NCBI GenBank assembly: GCA_037447655.1
Contig: JBBHKE010003361.1
Coordinates: 128,001-140,805 of the forward strand
Source of the DNA: Zygnema cylindricum
Lineage: Eukaryota; Streptophyta; Zygnematophyceae; Zygnematales; Zygnemataceae
Direction of reading: 5' to 3'
Length of the DNA: 12,805 nt
Shown here: in pieces, positions 1 through 10,196 of the stretch
Position numbering within the stretch: the stretch's first letter is position 1
Layout of the letters: each line of letters starts with the position of its first letter
Position numbers and translations under genes: made by a program
The notes under the pieces: generated by a model
What the model saw: the letters and a program-made list of their open reading frames with translations, nothing else
Told to the model about the DNA's origin: nothing
Database searches by the model: none

Positions 1-162
1 GCCTTCGTCTCACGAGCCCCGCTCGCACCTCCTCTTGTTGGCAAAACCATAACCCAAGAGGAAATAAGAGGAGTAAGTGTCATGCCGCGTCGTTGGCGAT
101 GTCCTCAGCCAATAAAACTAAAGGAAATCGAAGAGCGGCTTGGACAGAATCACGAAGATTGC
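1..162 (-). pseudogene. possible frameshifted continuation of the zinc-finger retroelement ORF
   Basis: Downstream of the stop at 163-165 on the minus strand, no single frame stays open to the window edge. One frame reads LSNLRDSVQAALRFPLVLLA and then meets a TGA. Another reads a segment ending VLPTRGGASGARETK at the edge. A proline followed by RGG and basic residues resembles the linker between the zinc finger and the reverse transcriptase of some non-LTR retrotransposons, but that is inference from general appearance. If right, the element carries at least two frame breaks here and any reverse transcriptase lies left of the window. It could equally be unrelated non-coding DNA. Confidence 0.22.
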
Positions 163-792
163 TCAGGATACGAGTATACAATCGAGGGCCTGGGTAGCCC
201 ACCTTAGAACGTCGAGACGACGAACATATTGCCAATCGGTAGGAGATGGTTGTTGGCGATTAGTTGGCGGAGAAGGCAGGCCCTTGTCGGGGGGCGAGAT
301 ACCTTTAGGAGCCAAAATACAGGACTTCAAATGCCTCGACAAACCGCCCCCCGCCACATATAGCCTTCCACACTGAGGACAGGGCACCCTAGTTGGACCA
401 ATGCGTGATGGTGGAGGCAAAGTGGGTGGTTGAGAAAGAGTGATAGAATGTAAGGGTGGAGAATGTTCTTGAAAATGAGGTGGACGGTAGGGGACAACAT
501 TGATAGGGGGAGGCTCTTTGCCCAAAGGTGGTGATGGAATAGGGTTTGTATAAGGTTTTGGTGGCGTGCTCTCGAGGGAATGTTCAATCCCACATGGGTT
601 TGTGCAAGGGTTGGGAGTGGTGGAGGGAACTGTGTGTGGGGGTAGCTCTACAGTGGGGAGGGGGAGAGTGGTGCTCTGGGATGTGGGCAACAAAGGGTTA
701 AGGTTCTCATCTGAGGAAATCAAACGTGGCCGAGCATGCTCCGAAGAAGACGGCGACAGGGAGCGTGACGCCCGCCTTTGGTGAGGGGCCAT
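163..792 (-). pseudogene. C2HC zinc-finger, proline-rich ORF, probable N-terminal part of a retroelement protein
   Basis: From the first ATG (790-792) this frame encodes 209 residues; it stays open without an ATG up to a stop at 892-894. The first two thirds are rich in Pro, Ser and Thr and look disordered. Near residues 138-158 from this ATG is a zinc-finger pattern, C-x2-C-x12-H-x3-C, with the core CPQCGRLY and GLSRHLKSC. The end, RRLDVLRWATQALDCILVS, precedes a TGA. A single C2H2/C2HC finger behind a proline-rich leader is typical of the N-terminus of R2/NeSL-like non-LTR retrotransposon proteins, where it binds DNA; that assignment is inference because no reverse transcriptase is visible. 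A stand-alone host zinc-finger protein or a 5'-truncated exon is also possible. The abrupt stop and apparent frame changes beyond it suggest a decayed copy. Confidence 0.42.
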
Positions 793-980
793 AAGAGTGA
801 GAGCTAGTGGATTGGGAGCGCTTGTGCTGTTTCGCGGTTGGTGGTAGTGCAAAAATTGCTTGGAAAGCTCCCCTTGGGAGGTTCGAGTAAGTTAAAGAAA
901 AGGTTAAAAAAAAAGCCCTTGGGCAACAATGGAAATAAAATCGGAAAAACTTGCGGGTGATTATTTGAGAGTAAATTTTG

Positions 981-1063
981 GAGAGTGCGAGCACGCCAAA
1001 ATTTACGCCTGATACATAAAGAGAATTTCACGAAACCCTAACAGAAAGCCAAGGCCGGAGGTT
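981..1063. repeat. diverged repeat copy R0 (upstream of the zinc-finger ORF)
   Basis: The core GAGAGTGCGAGCACGCCAAA, then ATTTACGCCTGATACA, then a telobox-like GAAACCCTAACAG and AAGCCAAGGCCGGAGGTTTC, aligns with R1 and R2 in the same order. It is the most diverged of the three. It lies 5' of the minus-strand zinc-finger ORF. Confidence 0.5.
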
Positions 1064-1127
1064 TCAGGATGTCGCCGACAAAACTTTTCTTGCTTTGTGC
1101 AGGAAATCAGTCGTAAGAGGCAGAGCC

Positions 1128-1285
1128 GATTAGTAAAAAGCGACCGAACGGATGCAGCGGGAATTTCCACGTACAGCAAGGTTGTCGAAAATACTTTCTT
1201 TAGAGTATCTGTACGGCAAATTTGGTGCAAGATACTCGAAGGGAAGGTCAAAAAACTGTAGGAGTAAGCGATGGCCGAAGCCCTT
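1128..1285. repeat. diverged repeat copy R1
   Basis: The copy begins GATTAGTAAAAAGCGACCGA, passes through the 19-base block AAAATACTTTCTTTAGAGT at 1188-1206, then GGCAAATTTGG and GAAGGGAAGG, and ends GCGATGGCCGAAGCCCTT. All these blocks recur in order in R2, with the 19-base block identical and offset by 332 bp. Confidence 0.65.
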
Positions 1286-1459
1286 GAAACGACGCCGCCT
1301 AAAATGCACTTCTCCACAGTACGAGCTTAGTTCGACGAGAAAATGGAATTAAGTGCGAAGATTTTGAGCGTTGGCTAATGGCACGCCAATTCGGGAGAAA
1401 AAGATTGCAAGATATGGCCACTGAAGGAAAATAAAAAAACGGTCGGAATGAAGAACCTT

Positions 1460-1619
1460 GATTATTAAAAAACGAAACAGCGGATGGAGGTGATTCGCCC
1501 ACCAGCAGAAAGGTGTTGTAAAATACTTTCTTTAGAGTGGTAGCACGCCAAATTTGGCGTCGGATACACGGAGGGAAGGACAGAAAACCCTAGCAGGCAA
1601 CCATGGCTGAAGCTTTTTC
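1460..1619. repeat. diverged repeat copy R2, with a 16-bp palindrome and telobox-like motif
   Basis: It matches R1 over about 160 bp: GATTATTAAAAAACGAAACA, the identical 19-base block at 1520-1538, GCCAAATTTGG, GGAGGGAAGG and CCATGGCTGAAGC. It contains the perfect palindrome ACGCCAAATTTGGCGT (1545-1560), whose half TTTGGCG resembles an E2F site, and AAAACCCTAG near 1584, which resembles a plant telobox. Regulatory use is inferred only. Confidence 0.6.
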
Positions 1620-1724
1620 ACGGAGGGAAGGCCGCCGTGAATCCTTTTCCAGAACTCAATAATGGAGCGAAAGGAAAAAATCACGGGCCAAACTCTTCTA
1701 GCGGCAACACCCACACCTTGGATC

Positions 1725-1768
1725 AAAAGTGCGAAAACGCGTGCAAACCCTATACGGCAGAATCATAG
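1725..1768. repeat. first copy of a 20-bp motif also found at 2489 and, inverted, at 2641
   Basis: AAAAGTGCGAAAACGCGTGC at 1725-1744 is identical to 2489-2508 and matches the reverse complement of 2641-2660 at 19 of 20 positions. Similarity to the 2489 copy continues weakly, with CCCT, CGGCA and AAT/ATC blocks for about 25 bp. It may mark one end of an old transposable element; no target-site duplication is clear. Confidence 0.55.
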
Positions 1769-2095
1769 TTGTTCAAATCGCGCGATTTTTTCCTTTTTGC
1801 GATTGAAACGTATAATTCGTGACTTTTGAAAAAATCGTAAAAAAACATGTAATGTAAATTGAAACTGGAATTTTACGGAAACGTGTAAACTAATTACTGT
1901 AACTATACCTTTTTTTACGGATATGTACGGAATAAAACGGGAAATATGCGTCGCACTTATTGGTACTTTATGTTCAGTGAACTGAACAGAATACCACGGA
2001 AGTCGTACGTTATATAATCGAAAATGTACAGACATTGTCGAAAAGAGACGTTGAACGTCACAATAATTTCGCGCGTTCTGTTGGAAATTTGTACG

Positions 2096-2130
2096 GGCGT
2101 CTTCTTCAATGTTTTTTGAAAGAAGACGCC
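2096..2130. other. strong stem-loop
   Basis: GGCGTCTTCT (2096-2105) pairs perfectly with AGAAGACGCC (2121-2130). The pairing extends as TCAA with TTGA around one bulged base, leaving a short T-rich loop. It sits within repeat-rich non-coding DNA and may be a transposon end structure. The CTRR terminus expected 3' of a Helitron hairpin is not visible nearby. Confidence 0.6.
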
Positions 2131-2488
2131 ATGGAACAGAGACGAAATTGCATAAAATGTAGTCTTCTAGGCATTAGAACCCGGGTTCGTTAAGTGCGTA
2201 GCATACCCTAAGGTGAGCGTCAGGACTACCGTTTGGTAAAGAAATTCCGTTACTAACAAAAATTGTGATAAATTATTTACCGCTCATTTAACGGGAAAAA
2301 CTTGCTAACTGCGTTATATGTAATAGTTTTTTGTTTTTTTATGTACGGAATAGTACGGAAGGAAATTCATTAACTATTTTTTGCGATTTGATCAAAAGGT
2401 TCAATGCGTTTGTTACGTATAATTCGTCACGTACGGTACGTTCGCACTAATCTCGGTGAACAACTATGTCAGAATCCATACCATAAAT

Positions 2489-2660
2489 AAAAGTGCGAAA
2501 ACGCGTGCGAGCCCTGTTTCGGCAAAATCCGCGATAAAGCGTGCGAAATCTATATCAAGTAATTTCGTCTTCTTTTGTATATTTTGCCCCTGAGACACGC
2601 ATGTCACATATACAATACGTGGCTACCATTTATATCGTGCGCACACGTTTTCGCACTTTT
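2489..2660. mobile_element. candidate 172-bp MITE-like element with about 20-bp terminal inverted repeats
   Basis: The left end AAAAGTGCGAAAACGCGTGC (2489-2508) and the right end (2641-2660) are inverted copies with one mismatch. The 132 bp between them hold no coding frame. Short length, long terminal inverted repeats and no ORF fit a miniature inverted-repeat transposable element. No convincing target-site duplication flanks it, and the related motif at 1725 leaves open a larger element spanning 1725-2660. Confidence 0.4.
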
Positions 2661-2707
2661 TGACTGCTAATTGTGAGACTTGGGATATGTGATAACGTAC
2701 CGTACGG

Positions 2708-2714
2708 TATATAA
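2708..2714 (+). promoter_or_regulatory. possible TATA box upstream of the EF-hand gene
   Basis: TATATAA lies 335 bp before the ATG at 3049. The sequence between is AT-rich and T-tract rich, as in plant 5' regions. The distance implies a 5' UTR of about 300 nt. Other AT-rich matches exist (for example near 2011 and 2879), so this is weak. Confidence 0.2.
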
Positions 2715-3048
2715 CTCTGAAATGATGGCAATGGAAAAAAAGTCAAACGACTTCATATTTAATTATTTACTCCAAGATTGTTTTATGAAGTTTATTTTGT
2801 AAAGTTTGTAAAGTTCGTATTGTAAAGTTTTAAAACTTCATTTTAACATTATCATCATCTGATATTGTTTTTTTTTTTATATATGTTTTCAAGAAGCTTT
2901 CTGGTCTTAGAGAGCTCGTTTCAAAAATTTGCATTCATTTTCCTTCCAAATTCTCTTGTTTATTATTATTGTTTTTTTCATTTTTTTGTATTTTTTGATT
3001 TGCATTTTTTATTTTATTCGAAGAGTTTATAAGAAAAGAGTAAAAGAT

Positions 3049-6174
<3,126 letters not shown>

Positions 6175-6200
6175 ATGTTATATAGTTCGGTTTCACGTAG

Positions 6201-6260
6201 TTTTGGTGATCATTGTTTGATTATGATGATCATTTTTCGGTTATGGTGGTCATTGTTTCT
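6201..6260 (+). repeat. three 20-bp imperfect tandem units in the 3' flank of the EF-hand gene
   Basis: TTTTGGTGATCATTGTTTGA, TTATGATGATCATTTTTCGG and TTATGGTGGTCATTGTTTCT follow directly. They lie 27-86 bases after the stop, probably in the 3' UTR. Function unknown. Confidence 0.7.
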
Positions 6261-6750
6261 CGAAGACCGAGAAAGCTTTCGCGAGTTTTTTTTTTTTAGG
6301 TCGAGGTTTGTTGGACGTGATTTTAGGTTTCTTGTTTTGATTTTTTCTGAAGTGGGATATTTGTCTCACGAGAAATATATGTTTGTTTGTAAGAGATTTT
6401 TTGAGGAAGTTGTTTTAAGGTAGGTTTTTGAGTGGGTTTTTGCCTCGGGAATTTTCAACCTTTGTAAGACGGTTCCTGTCGGGTTCTTTTAGGCTTTTTG
6501 GGAACCATCTTTGTTTTTGCAAGTGCCTTTCGCTTGTTGAGTAGAATAGTAAAAGTTTTTTTTTCTTGCGAATTGTAATATGTTTCAAAAATTGTAAGTG
6601 GGAAGAAACTTATATCTTTCAAAGATTGTGATCAAAATATTGTTGCATTTTATGTTGTTTTATTGATGTTTGTTTTATAGTTCAAATGTGTGAAAACAAT
6701 AGGAAATGCTATTTTGGGTTCCCTAGTACTTTATGCGTGTTTTACATTAT

Positions 6751-6756
6751 AATAAA
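6751..6756 (+). terminator. possible polyadenylation signal of the EF-hand gene
   Basis: AATAAA lies 577 bases after the stop, in T- and TTGTAA-rich sequence. Plant 3' ends tolerate variant signals, so an earlier site (for example around TTGTAATATG near 6574) is equally possible. Confidence 0.3.
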
Positions 6757-7480
6757 CATTTAGTATGGCATAATCACATATAGTGTCTAATTATTTTCGT
6801 ACATTTTTAATTACGATTTCCATCCCTTTTCCTTTTTTGTCCTTTTTTCTTTCATTTTCTTTTGCTTCGCTTCACAGCGAATTCGCCAAAAAGACAAAAG
6901 TTGACGTTAAGCAAAAACTTTTTCCTGGTTTGATTATTTGGTGCTGAACATCAGTCTTGGTTTGCATATCCTTCTGTGGCTTCCAAATTTTCGACACCTT
7001 TTTTATCTGAATATGCGTCATTCCAAGCTCCTTTGAAATAAGTCATTTGATAACGTGAAGACATTGGTAAGAAAGGAACCGAGGAATTTGTCTGTTGTCC
7101 GTCATTCTATTCGACACCGCTGATTTTGTGACGCGTGTCTTCTGAATCCCTCGAGGGATTCTTGAGAGTCAACACCGACATCTTAGAGGCAAACTTCCTC
7201 CTAAACCGATGCGTGTCCAAGGAGTGCACTCTTAAGTATTTATTTATTATTATTATTATTTTTTTTATACACTAAATTTGTTGTAAGAATCAAACCCAAT
7301 CCCCTTTGTGGACAACAAGGGAAGAGTTGTACGGATTTGAGTCGACATTTCCACAAAATGACCTCAGAAGTTTTTCAAATTGTGAAAGGATAACAAAAGG
7401 GTGATCGTCAAAATGTCGAGTGATAAAAGTAAATGAAGGTAAGAGATGAAGGATGAAATTATGAGGCGAGGTTTTAAAAC
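6757..7480. other. intergenic stretch with no supported gene
   Basis: No ORF here resembles a protein. Visible items are a short ATT-rich run near 7240-7265, the hairpin TTCGCT-TCAC-AGCGAA near 6866-6881, and the perfect 18-bp palindrome GAATCCCTCGAGGGATTC at 7144-7161. No function can be assigned. Confidence 0.5.
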
Positions 7481-7516
7481 TTTTTAGGGCTTTTTTAGGG
7501 TTTTGTAGGGTTTTTT
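7481..7516. repeat. degenerate TTTAGGG telomere-like stretch
   Basis: TTTTTAGGGC, TTTTTTAGGG, TTTTGTAGGG and TTTTTT occur in series at 9-10-bp spacing. This resembles the G-rich plant telomere strand in slippage-expanded form. It is too short and divergent to be a telomere. Confidence 0.5.
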
Positions 7517-7897
7517 ACATGGATATCCCTGCGCATATTACGCACGGTATAAACTAACGAGTACTACGTACGGTACGCAGTGAACAATTTTGAAATGTTA
7601 ATAAAATGCGTACCTTACTGTGCATGGATTACATAGCCTCACAAACTCTTAAAGTGACCAACCCGAAAAAAAAAGAAAATGGCTATATGTGGTCACTCCA
7701 AACTATAAGAGTATTTTAAGTAGTTATTATTGGGGAATCGTTAATCATTATTAGGGAATTGCTAATTGTTTTTCAAACATTTGAAATATGGGGTGGAACT
7801 CTTCCAAATGGTATTGTCAGAAACTCCCCCATAGTCGTCACCGGAAGTGGACAAAGACGCTGAAAGCATATTAAAAATCCACGGAGGAAGATTCCAA

Positions 7898-7954
7898 TCT
7901 CTTTCTTCCTCTCTCTCTCCCTCCCTCTCCCTCTCCCTCTCTCTCTCTCCATCT
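7898..7954. repeat. polypyrimidine (CT-rich) tract
   Basis: An almost pure C/T run of CTCT, CCCTC and TTCC units. It is the complement type of the purine tract at 8303-8520, about 350 bp away, so the two could pair in inverted fashion. Confidence 0.85.
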
Positions 7955-8022
7955 CCTGATAGAGGGACACAAACAAATACATCAAAATCAAGACCAACAA
8001 ATAGAGAGTGTTTTACGTTTTA

Positions 8023-8078
8023 AGGCTCTTAGGGCTTTTAGAGGTTTCTTTTTCTAGTTTAGGGTTTTAGGGATTTAG
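8023..8078 (+). promoter_or_regulatory. telobox-like TTTAGGG cluster
   Basis: CTTAGGGC and CTTTTAGAGG precede TTTAGGGTTTTAGGGATTTAG (8058-8078). Teloboxes (AAACCCTAA on either strand) are known promoter elements of plant housekeeping genes. A related AAACCCTAAA occurs at 8588-8597. Promoter function here is inference. Confidence 0.35.
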
Positions 8079-8122
8079 ACGAGAAGGTCCTCCAACAGAG
8101 AGACGTGGGGGGTTGTGGAGTG

Positions 8123-8165
8123 CCTTTATAAAGGGGGGCGGGTCTAGGGGGGGAGGCTCTTGGGG
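8123..8165 (+). promoter_or_regulatory. TATA-like palindrome and G-quadruplex-prone run
   Basis: CCTTTATAAAGG (8123-8134) is a perfect palindrome containing TATAAA. It overlaps a run with GGGGGG, GGG, GGGGGGG and GGGG blocks (8133-8165), separated by loops of 1, 4 and about 8 bases. The order telobox, TATAAA, then an ATG at 8207 could be a small promoter. No transcript evidence is available. Confidence 0.3.
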
Positions 8166-8206
8166 CTTTAAAGGGTAAATGGAGGGAAACAAAGGGGTAG
8201 AGAGAG

Positions 8207-8566
8207 ATGGAGGGTGGAGGGACCGGAGGGCCTCGACTTTTGTCACGAGTGGAGGAGTGGAGGTGTGAGACTGGAGCTTTCGGATTGCCCGAGAAGCTCG
8301 CCAGAAGGAGAAAGAGAAAGAGAAAGAAAGAGAGAAAGAGGATAAGAGAAAGGAAGAGAGCGCGAGAAAGAGAGAGAGAGAAAAAGAGAGAAAGAGAGCG
8401 AGAAAGAGAACGAGAAAGAGAGAAAAAGAGAGAGAGAACGAGAGCAAGGACGAGAGCGAGAACGAGAACAAGAATGAGAATGAGAAGGGAAAGGGAAAGT
8501 GAAAGGGAAATGGAGACGGAAATAATGTGCTCTACAAGCTCTGTCCTGATGCTCTTCTCTGTGTAG
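8207..8566 (+). CDS. hypothetical Arg/Glu/Lys-rich low-complexity ORF (119 aa), doubtful
   Basis: The ATG has purines at -3 and +4 and lies about 75 bp after a TATAAA and 130 bp after a telobox-like cluster. The first 32 residues (MEGGGTGGPRLLSRVEEWRC and following) are not repetitive. Residues 33-105 are almost entirely R, E, K, A and T in RERERE and RTRART patterns, which would form a charged helix like those in some splicing-related proteins. The end, IMCSTSSVLMLFSV, is hydrophobic. The charged part is simply the reading of a GA microsatellite, which stays open in several frames on both strands, so chance is the leading explanation. I recognise no family. Confidence 0.18.
   Translation: MEGGGTGGPRLLSRVEEWRCETGAFGLPEKLARRRKRKRKKERKRIRERKRAREREREKKREREREREREREKKRERTRARTRARTRTRMRMRRERESEREMETEIMCSTSSVLMLFSV
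8303..8520. repeat. long polypurine (GA-rich) tract
   Basis: About 218 bp are overwhelmingly A/G on the plus strand, made of GAAAGA, GAGAGA, GAACGA and GGGAAA units with scattered C and T. Such tracts can form triplex (H-) DNA. The tract creates long spurious open frames on both strands. Confidence 0.9.
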
Positions 8567-8597
8567 TGCTCTCCAATCCCCTCAAACAAACCCTAAA

Positions 8598-10196
8598 AAA
8601 AAATATGCCGGTGCCAAAATTTCCAAAACCCCTCCTATAGGTTTATTTTGTAAGGCCTTCAATATATGGCCAAGGTTTCCAGAGCCCCCCCACAGGATAG
8701 GACTTAAAGAGAAAACATTAAGCAGAAGATTGCAGGAGGGTAAGACCACCCCCTAGAGAAGGAAACATAAGGAGGAGACGTGACATACGGGATGAGTTAA
8801 AACATAGGCGTAGGTCCATTGAAACATGTGACGAAAGTGACGCAAGGAGTCTTATATTAAGTTCTAGTACTAAAAAGTTCTAATGTCAATGTAACATGGA
8901 AAGCCCAGAAACATTTAGGGTTTTCATCTCATAACACGTGAAAATCTCAATAAAATGACCGAGAATTATGGGAAGGGCTAGGAGGAAGAGGAGACGAAAG
9001 TAAAAAGGAGCGAACGGTTATCCTCTAGGAATTGTTATTATATGCCACAATAACTCCAACGTTTGTTTTCTGCTTGAAGATTTGGTTATGATTTTTTCAT
9101 TTTCCTATCTATTCATATCTGGTTTTTTTATTTTTATTACACTATTATTAGTTGGTTATAGCTTCACAAGTTTTTGTACCTTTTAGGTGTACTTTCGTCA
9201 CACGACTGAAACAGCTCAGATTCGTTAGTATCAAAAAATCTCTTTTCATAACATACTTCACTATATTATAAAAAACTAAAATATAAGCCATTGTAAGTTA
9301 TTTTCACTATTTGAGGCCTTAGTATTAAACAAAAAAAAAGTACATTTGGCAAAAAAAAATTGACAATAAACTTTCATCATCACCTACATCACAAAAAATC
9401 GACATACGTTTACAAAGAAACATATTACACAATTAGTCCCTTGGTTTTTTCCTTTTTTTTTTTCCTTTTTTTCAACAAAAACATTTTCGTTCACAGATCC
9501 ACCTCACTAAATTTCTCTACACTTCTTCAGAAGGGATATCTCTTCCTATTTCAAATGTACAAAATTCGAACCAAAGTTAAGGAAAACCTACAAAACCTAT
9601 ATTCTAAAAGAGCCTCTTCCTGCACCTACAAAACTGGAAAATTAACCGGATTTTAAAGTTAAAAAAACTCCGTCTATGAAGAGTAAAAGCCCTACAAAAA
9701 TGAAACTTTTTGCTTCCTCTTCTCCTAAAGTACTTAAAACTCACCAATACTTAAAATGGCGACTGGAACTAAAACTACTCTTCCCTGTACAACTCAAAGA
9801 CGGTACCTTAATTGAAGAAAATCTACACAAATTACGGTACATTAAGACAAAGAAAATTATCCACACGAAAAAAGAAAGAAAGAAAGAAAAAATAAAATAA
9901 AAACTAAAAAGAAAAACGGCTACTTCCTCTTCTATACAAGCTGACTGCAAAAATTTGTGCGGCGATTTCTCTGACACAAAAGACAAATATAACTTGAAGC
10001 AGAATTTGGCATTTTGCAGTAGTCTATGGAAAGGGACTTCACGTCTTGTCAAAAGGTATTTTCCTATTGAGTATAAGGTTGTTGTTTTTTCAAAATTGTA
10101 AAAACTCGAATCCAGCTCAAAAGTTTTGCCTTTCGCTGCGATATGCCGAAAAATGTGAGATGTAAAAATAAAAACCACTATCCATCCATTGGCCTC
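8598..10196. other. intergenic region between the convergent genes, no supported gene
   Basis: Short open frames exist (for example plus 9676-9900 with an ATG, 74 aa, Lys-rich), but none resembles a known family and composition is AT-rich. The right part must include the 3' UTR of the minus-strand kinase gene ending at 10197. No tRNA, repeat array or transposon end was recognised. Confidence 0.4.

Noticed and set aside
2159-2229. 71-bp stretch with GTAGTC/GACTAC ends and a GGGTTC block, like a tRNA
   Set aside because: No D, anticodon or T stem pairs correctly on either strand; at most a decayed tRNA-like fragment.
2929-3048. 40-residue hydrophobic N-terminal extension to the EF-hand protein
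   Set aside because: The frame is open but starts with TTG; the first ATG is at 3049, so this is most likely 5' UTR.
6175-6423. Readthrough extension: ATG directly after the EF-hand stop, same frame, 82 codons
   Set aside because: The encoded sequence is repeat-derived, without recognisable domain, and fits a 3' UTR; no readthrough signal was seen.
8059-8589. Minus-strand ORF rich in Leu/Ser resembling many membrane spans
   Set aside because: It has no ATG before the repeat and is the complement reading of the GA microsatellite.
9741-10178. Minus-strand ORF downstream of the kinase
   Set aside because: It starts with GTG, is Phe/Ser-rich from AT-rich DNA, and overlaps the probable kinase 3' UTR.
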